Origin: Rana temporaria
Taxonomy: Eukaryota > Chordata > Amphibia > Anura > Ranidae
Length of the DNA: 64,000 nucleotides
Assembly: GCF_905171775.1 (NCBI RefSeq)
Contig: NC_053494.1
Coordinates: 199,624,044 to 199,688,043 of the forward strand
Reading direction: 5' to 3'
Shown here: in pieces, positions 60,416 through 64,000 of the stretch
Numbering within the stretch: the first letter of the stretch is position 1
Layout of the letters: each line of letters begins with the position of its first letter
Translations under genes and position numbers: made by a program
Notes under the pieces: generated by a model
Database searches by the model: none
What the model was told of the DNA's origin: nothing
The model's input: only the letters and a program-made list of their open reading frames with translations

Positions 60416-60421
60416 AATAAA
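60416..60421 (+). terminator. TTC21B: Candidate poly(A) signal AATAAA for TTC21B
   Basis: AATAAA in AT-rich, unique-looking sequence about 3.96 kb after the stop, followed within 30 bp by TG-containing sequence (ATGTTGCAAC). It is the best candidate seen in this tail; shorter variants upstream were not scored. Confidence 0.4.
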
Positions 60422-60633
60422 TTATTTTACATGTTGCAACACTTGTAACTGATGCCATTCTTGTACATGTTTACTTAATATTTAAATGTCTTAAAGGGGA
60501 TTTCCAGAACAAAGGATTCCCAATCTGATTAGGAACCCCTGTGTTGAGAAAGAGGTGCCCCCCCCCCCCGACACACACATTTAGTGACTCCCATATCAGT
60601 AAGGCTGATTGCTGCTGGTTGAACGAAAACCTT

Positions 60634-61880
60634 GGGCTAGATTCAGATAGATCAGCGGATCTTTAGATCCGCGTAATCTATCTTATTTACGATCCGCCAG
60701 CGCAATTTTTTGAGGCAAGTGCTGTATTCAGAAAGCACTTGCCTCGAAACTTGCGCCAGCGGATCGTAACTCCCCCGGCTGAATTCAATTTCCTTGGCTA
60801 GGGGGAGTGTATTATTTCAATCAGGCGAGTCCCCGCGTCGATCGTACTGCGCCTGCGCCGGCCGCGATTTTTCCCAGTACGCATGCTCCAAATGACTTTG
60901 CTAGAACGTCATTGCTTTCGGCGTAAACGTAAATTACGTCCATCCGTATTCGTGACCGACTTACGCGAACGATGTAAAAATTTAAAACTCAGCGCGGGAA
61001 CGACGGCCATACTTAACATTGGATACGCTGCATATAGCAGGGGTAAGTATGCGCCGGAAAAAGCCGAACGCAAACGACGTAAAAAAAAAGCGACGGGCGG
61101 GCGTTCGTTTGTGAATCGGCGGAAATCGGAATTTGCATATTCGTCGCGTAAAAAACCTAAGCGTCACCTAGCGGCCGGCGGGAGATTGCAGCCTAAGATC
61201 CGACGGTGTAAGTCACTTACACCAGTCGGATCTAAGGCCCCATTCACACCTAGGCGTTTTTACGCCTGAAGCGCACTGCTCACAAACGCCAGAGGGGAGA
61301 ATTAACATTATTCCCTATGGTGACTGTTCACACATGAACGCCCAAACGCCTGTCGCGCGAAGCTCAAACAAGTCCCGGACCTTTTTTTGTCGCGCGTATC
61401 GTGCGGTTTGGGCGTATTTGAGCGTTTTTTTCCCCATAGAAAGTAATGGGAAACGCGCGAATTGAGCGTATCGCGCGACAACGGGCGTTTGCTACGGGCG
61501 TTTCGTCGCTTTAATAAATAGAACTTGTCGCCCATGCAGAAGATTAAAAAAATCTACCAACATAGCAACAAGTGATGAAAAGATGATCATTTTTCCTATT
61601 GGCTAAAATAAAAAACGCCGAAGTACAAAAACGTCGCACGACACTGTATGCAAACGCGCAAATACGCGCGACAAAACGCCAGAAAAAAACGCCCAAAAAA
61701 ACGACCGAACGACGACCGACGCTCAGGTGTGAATGCAGCCTTAGGGAGATCTATGCGTAACCTGATTCTTCTGAATCAGTCGCATAGATCCGACCGTCGG
61801 ATCTCAGAGATACGACGGCGTATCAGGAGATACGACGGCGTATCAGGAGATACGCCGTCGTATCTCTTTCTGAATCTCCC
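60634..61880 (+). mobile_element. B-family MITE (copy 15) split by a D-type element
   Basis: Starts GGGCTAGATTCAGATAG; the tail (ACGACGGCGTATCAGGAGAT twice, then TCTGAATCTCCC) ends near 61880. The intact B copies read GGTCGGATCTAAGACAAATC where the insertion lies. The D-type element is 61235-61744. Confidence 0.75.
61235..61744. mobile_element. D-type MITE inside a B element
   Basis: TAAGGCCCCATTCACACCTA and AGGTGTGAATGCAGCCTTA ends. The interior has repeated CGCGCGAC/GGGCGTTT words. Confidence 0.78.
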
Positions 61881-62642
61881 CCCTTGAATCTATTCCCCCC
61901 CCCATCCACACATTTGATGGGGATGGGAGAATCACTCCTGCTTAGCTATAGTATTGTGCCAGTGGAGAGCCTTCCCCACCGGCAGAATACAACGATCAGT
62001 GATGCCGGATACAGCCGGCGGCACCGATTGTTCAGAAAAAAAAAACAGGCTGATTGTACACAAGTTAATTGGTAGATTGATTGGTGTACAACCAGCTAGC
62101 CCATACATGGATCATATTTAGTCTGGTATCTGCTGAAGCGGCTGAATTTTGATCCATGTATGGCCGGCTTTAAGGTTTACAGAATTAATAGACTGAAGTC
62201 CAACTATTGTCATATTCACACTGTTTGGGTGCAACGTATGGCAACGTGCATTGGTGCAACATAGTGGCATTACACCTTCCCGCCAGCATAACGCATATAT
62301 TCCCCAGCAAAGTGGGTGGGCTTTAATGCCAAGCTGCCTTACATATGCGTTCAGCTGACTCCGCTGTTCTGCGGCGAGAAAAAAGCTGGTTCTTTTTTTT
62401 TTTTTGGCAGTTTTCCTGTCGGGAAAACTGCGATGGAGCATACACACGGCTGGCCAAAAGCAGTTTTCCAGATGGGAAAACCGGTCGTATGTACGAGGCT
62501 TACGTTTTCACAATCGGTTCCGAGCCACTGTTTACAATCAGGAGCCAGTGGGACAGCTCCCAGGTATGTGACCACTGACAGCCAATTGTGATTGGGAAGT
62601 CTGCCAGCAAGAGTAATAACTGCAGTAACAAACTGGTATATA
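61881..62642. other. Intergenic sequence with a C-type fragment
   Basis: 62385-62505 carries CAGTTTTCCTGTCGGGAAAA blocks and ends GTACGAGGCT, as in 48340-48692. Other parts show nothing certain. Confidence 0.5.
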
Positions 62643-62646
62643 TTAA

Positions 62647-63420
62647 CCACTTCAGCCCCGGACCATTTTGCTGGTCAATGACCGGGCCACTTTTTGCGAT
62701 TCGGCACTGCATCGCTTTAACTGACAATTGCACGGTCGTGCGATGTGGCACCCAAACAAAATTGGCGTCCTTTTTTTTCCCCACAAATAGAGCTTTCTTT
62801 TGGTGGTATTTGATCACCTCTGCGGTTTTTATTTTTTTGCGCGATAAACAAAAATAGAGCGACAGTTTTGAAAAAAAAAATTATATTTTTTTACTATAAT
62901 AAATATCCCCCAAAAATATATAAAAAATATATAAAAAATAAATAAAAATTTCCTCAGTTTAGGCCGATACGTATTCTTCTACATATTTTTCGAAAAAATA
63001 AATAAAAAAAAAACGCAATAAGAGTTTATTGATTGGTTTGCACAAAAGTTATAGCGTCTACAAAATGGGGGATAGTTTTATGATCTTTTTATTAATATTT
63101 TTTTTTTACTAGTAATGACGGCGATCTGCGATTTTTGTTGCAACCTTATGGCGGAGACTTTTGACACATTTTTGGGACCATTGGCATTTTTATAGCGATC
63201 AGTGCTATAAAAATGCATTGATTACTGTAAAAATGTCACTGGCAGGGAAGGGGTTAACACTAGGGGGGCGATCAAGGGATTAATCATGTTCCCTCATTAT
63301 GTTCTAACTGAGGGCAGGGTGGGACTGACTAGGGGAAATGACAGATCGCTGTTCATACATTGTATGAACATACGATCAGTCATTTCTCCTCCTGAATGAA
63401 CCAGGGGCTGTGTGTTTACA
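62647..63420 (+). mobile_element. A-family element, 3'-truncated
   Basis: Starts after TTAA (62643-62646) with CCACTTCAGCCCCGGACCA and follows the long-form body to GGGGCTGTGTGTTTACAC, where it meets a different, coding-like sequence. Confidence 0.78.
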
Positions 63421-63990
63421 CTCCTGGCAGGTGACGGCTGCCTGCCCTCCAAGGCCACTGCAATCCGGCTGAGGACCAGGTTGGTCTGGGCCTGCATCCT
63501 CAGCTGGCGGGTGAGGTTAGCCCTCTCATTTCTTTGCCTCCGTCTCCCCTCCTCCTGTATGGCAGCCGTGTTGGCATTTACGGCCTCAATAAGGCTACCC
63601 ACCTTGGCAACCATGGTGACAGTGGTGGCCTGCAGGTCAACCACACAGGTGGCCAGTGTAGAGCTGTTGCAGCTCACCTCCTGCACTGCCTCCCGTATTT
63701 GGCCTGCATTATCAGCCATCTGTTGCAGGTGCCCGGCGATATCCCCCATATGCTGGGTCTGCTGGCTCTGGTCCAGGGCAATTTGGTCCTGGACATTAAC
63801 CGCTACACCCCTCGTCTTCCTGGTCGCCTTTCTTGGGGCAGAAGAGGCAATTGAGCGGGAGTAGGGTGAGCCCCTTGAGGTGGTTCCCCTGCTGGTGGGA
63901 GATGCAGAGGGTCTTTCCCTTGATGGGGGTGGATGTGTGAGAGGGCCCAGCCATCAGAATGGCCTCCTCTATAATGAGGCCGATCTGGCC
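63421..63990 (-). pseudogene. Transposon accessory protein remnant (Harbinger MYB-like type suspected)
   Basis: Read on the minus strand, one frame is open for about 170 codons: a Ser/Pro/Arg-rich stretch (SRSIASSAPRKATRKTRGVA), then a helical, Gln-rich segment (DQIALDQSQQTQHMGDIAGH) and a coiled-coil-like part ending NLVLSRIAVALEG. Two stops occur near 63945-63960, so it is broken. The style resembles the C-terminal part of MYB/SANT-like accessory proteins of PIF/Harbinger transposons, but no DNA-binding domain is in the window. The base composition is more GC-rich than the flanks. It is not a confirmed gene; the upstream part would lie beyond 64000. Confidence 0.45.
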
Positions 63991-64000
63991 AAGGTCCACT

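Larger units (their letters stand above)
56459..60421 (+). other. TTC21B: Probable TTC21B 3' UTR and downstream region
   Basis: 56459-56671 is unique. Two B elements, a D fragment, a minisatellite, a foldback and a T-family MITE follow. 60153-60421 is AT-rich, unique-looking and ends in a poly(A) signal. Whether the mature transcript runs through all of this cannot be told from sequence; an earlier cleavage site is possible. Confidence 0.45.

Overview
The window is vertebrate nuclear DNA, most likely from a neobatrachian (ranid-type) frog. It has short coding exons with GT-AG introns in a sea of small DNA transposons, a DIRS-type tyrosine-recombinase retrotransposon, a CR1-like LINE remnant and long AT microsatellites. 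No prokaryotic gene organisation was seen. The frog assignment is inferred from the repeat style and from protein similarity recalled from memory; no search was run.

The only host gene is on the plus strand: the last 21 coding exons (6313-56458) of TTC21B, which encodes IFT139, a TPR-solenoid subunit of the IFT-A complex for retrograde transport in cilia. All 21 exons have canonical splice sites and compatible phases. They join without a stop into 1018 codons plus TAA, about residues 299-1316 if the protein has the usual length near 1316. Exons for the first ~300 residues lie upstream of base 1. A possible poly(A) signal is at 60416.

Layout. 1-2575: 3' part of a DIRS1-like element (RT end, RNase H, methyltransferase-like domain, tyrosine recombinase, terminal and internal complementary repeats). 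2576-5690: TTAA-type elements broken by younger insertions. 6313-56458: TTC21B, with introns that are largely transposons. 56459-60421: probable 3' UTR carrying more elements. 60422-64000: downstream repeats, ending in a reverse-strand coding remnant of a transposon accessory protein.

Repeat families are named here by their ends. A and Q: TTAA-flanked, ends CCACTT..GCCCCGG or CCACTTCC. G, H, S, T, K, R: other TTAA-flanked families. B: about 700 bp, ends GGGCC..GATTC, 3-bp target duplications, some 15 copies. C: ends containing CGTACACACG. D: ends containing TTCACAC. E: GGATGAGCTCCGG foldback. F: TACCGTATTTATCGG, TA-flanked. M: minisatellite-bearing repeat. Three hAT-type elements have perfect 8-bp duplications. 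Several insertions can be dated relative to one another because one copy interrupts another whose intact form is also in the window. The most unusual structure is at 18783-19267, just after an exon donor: a foldback element followed by a perfect inverted copy of its own left flank and a second copy of the element end.
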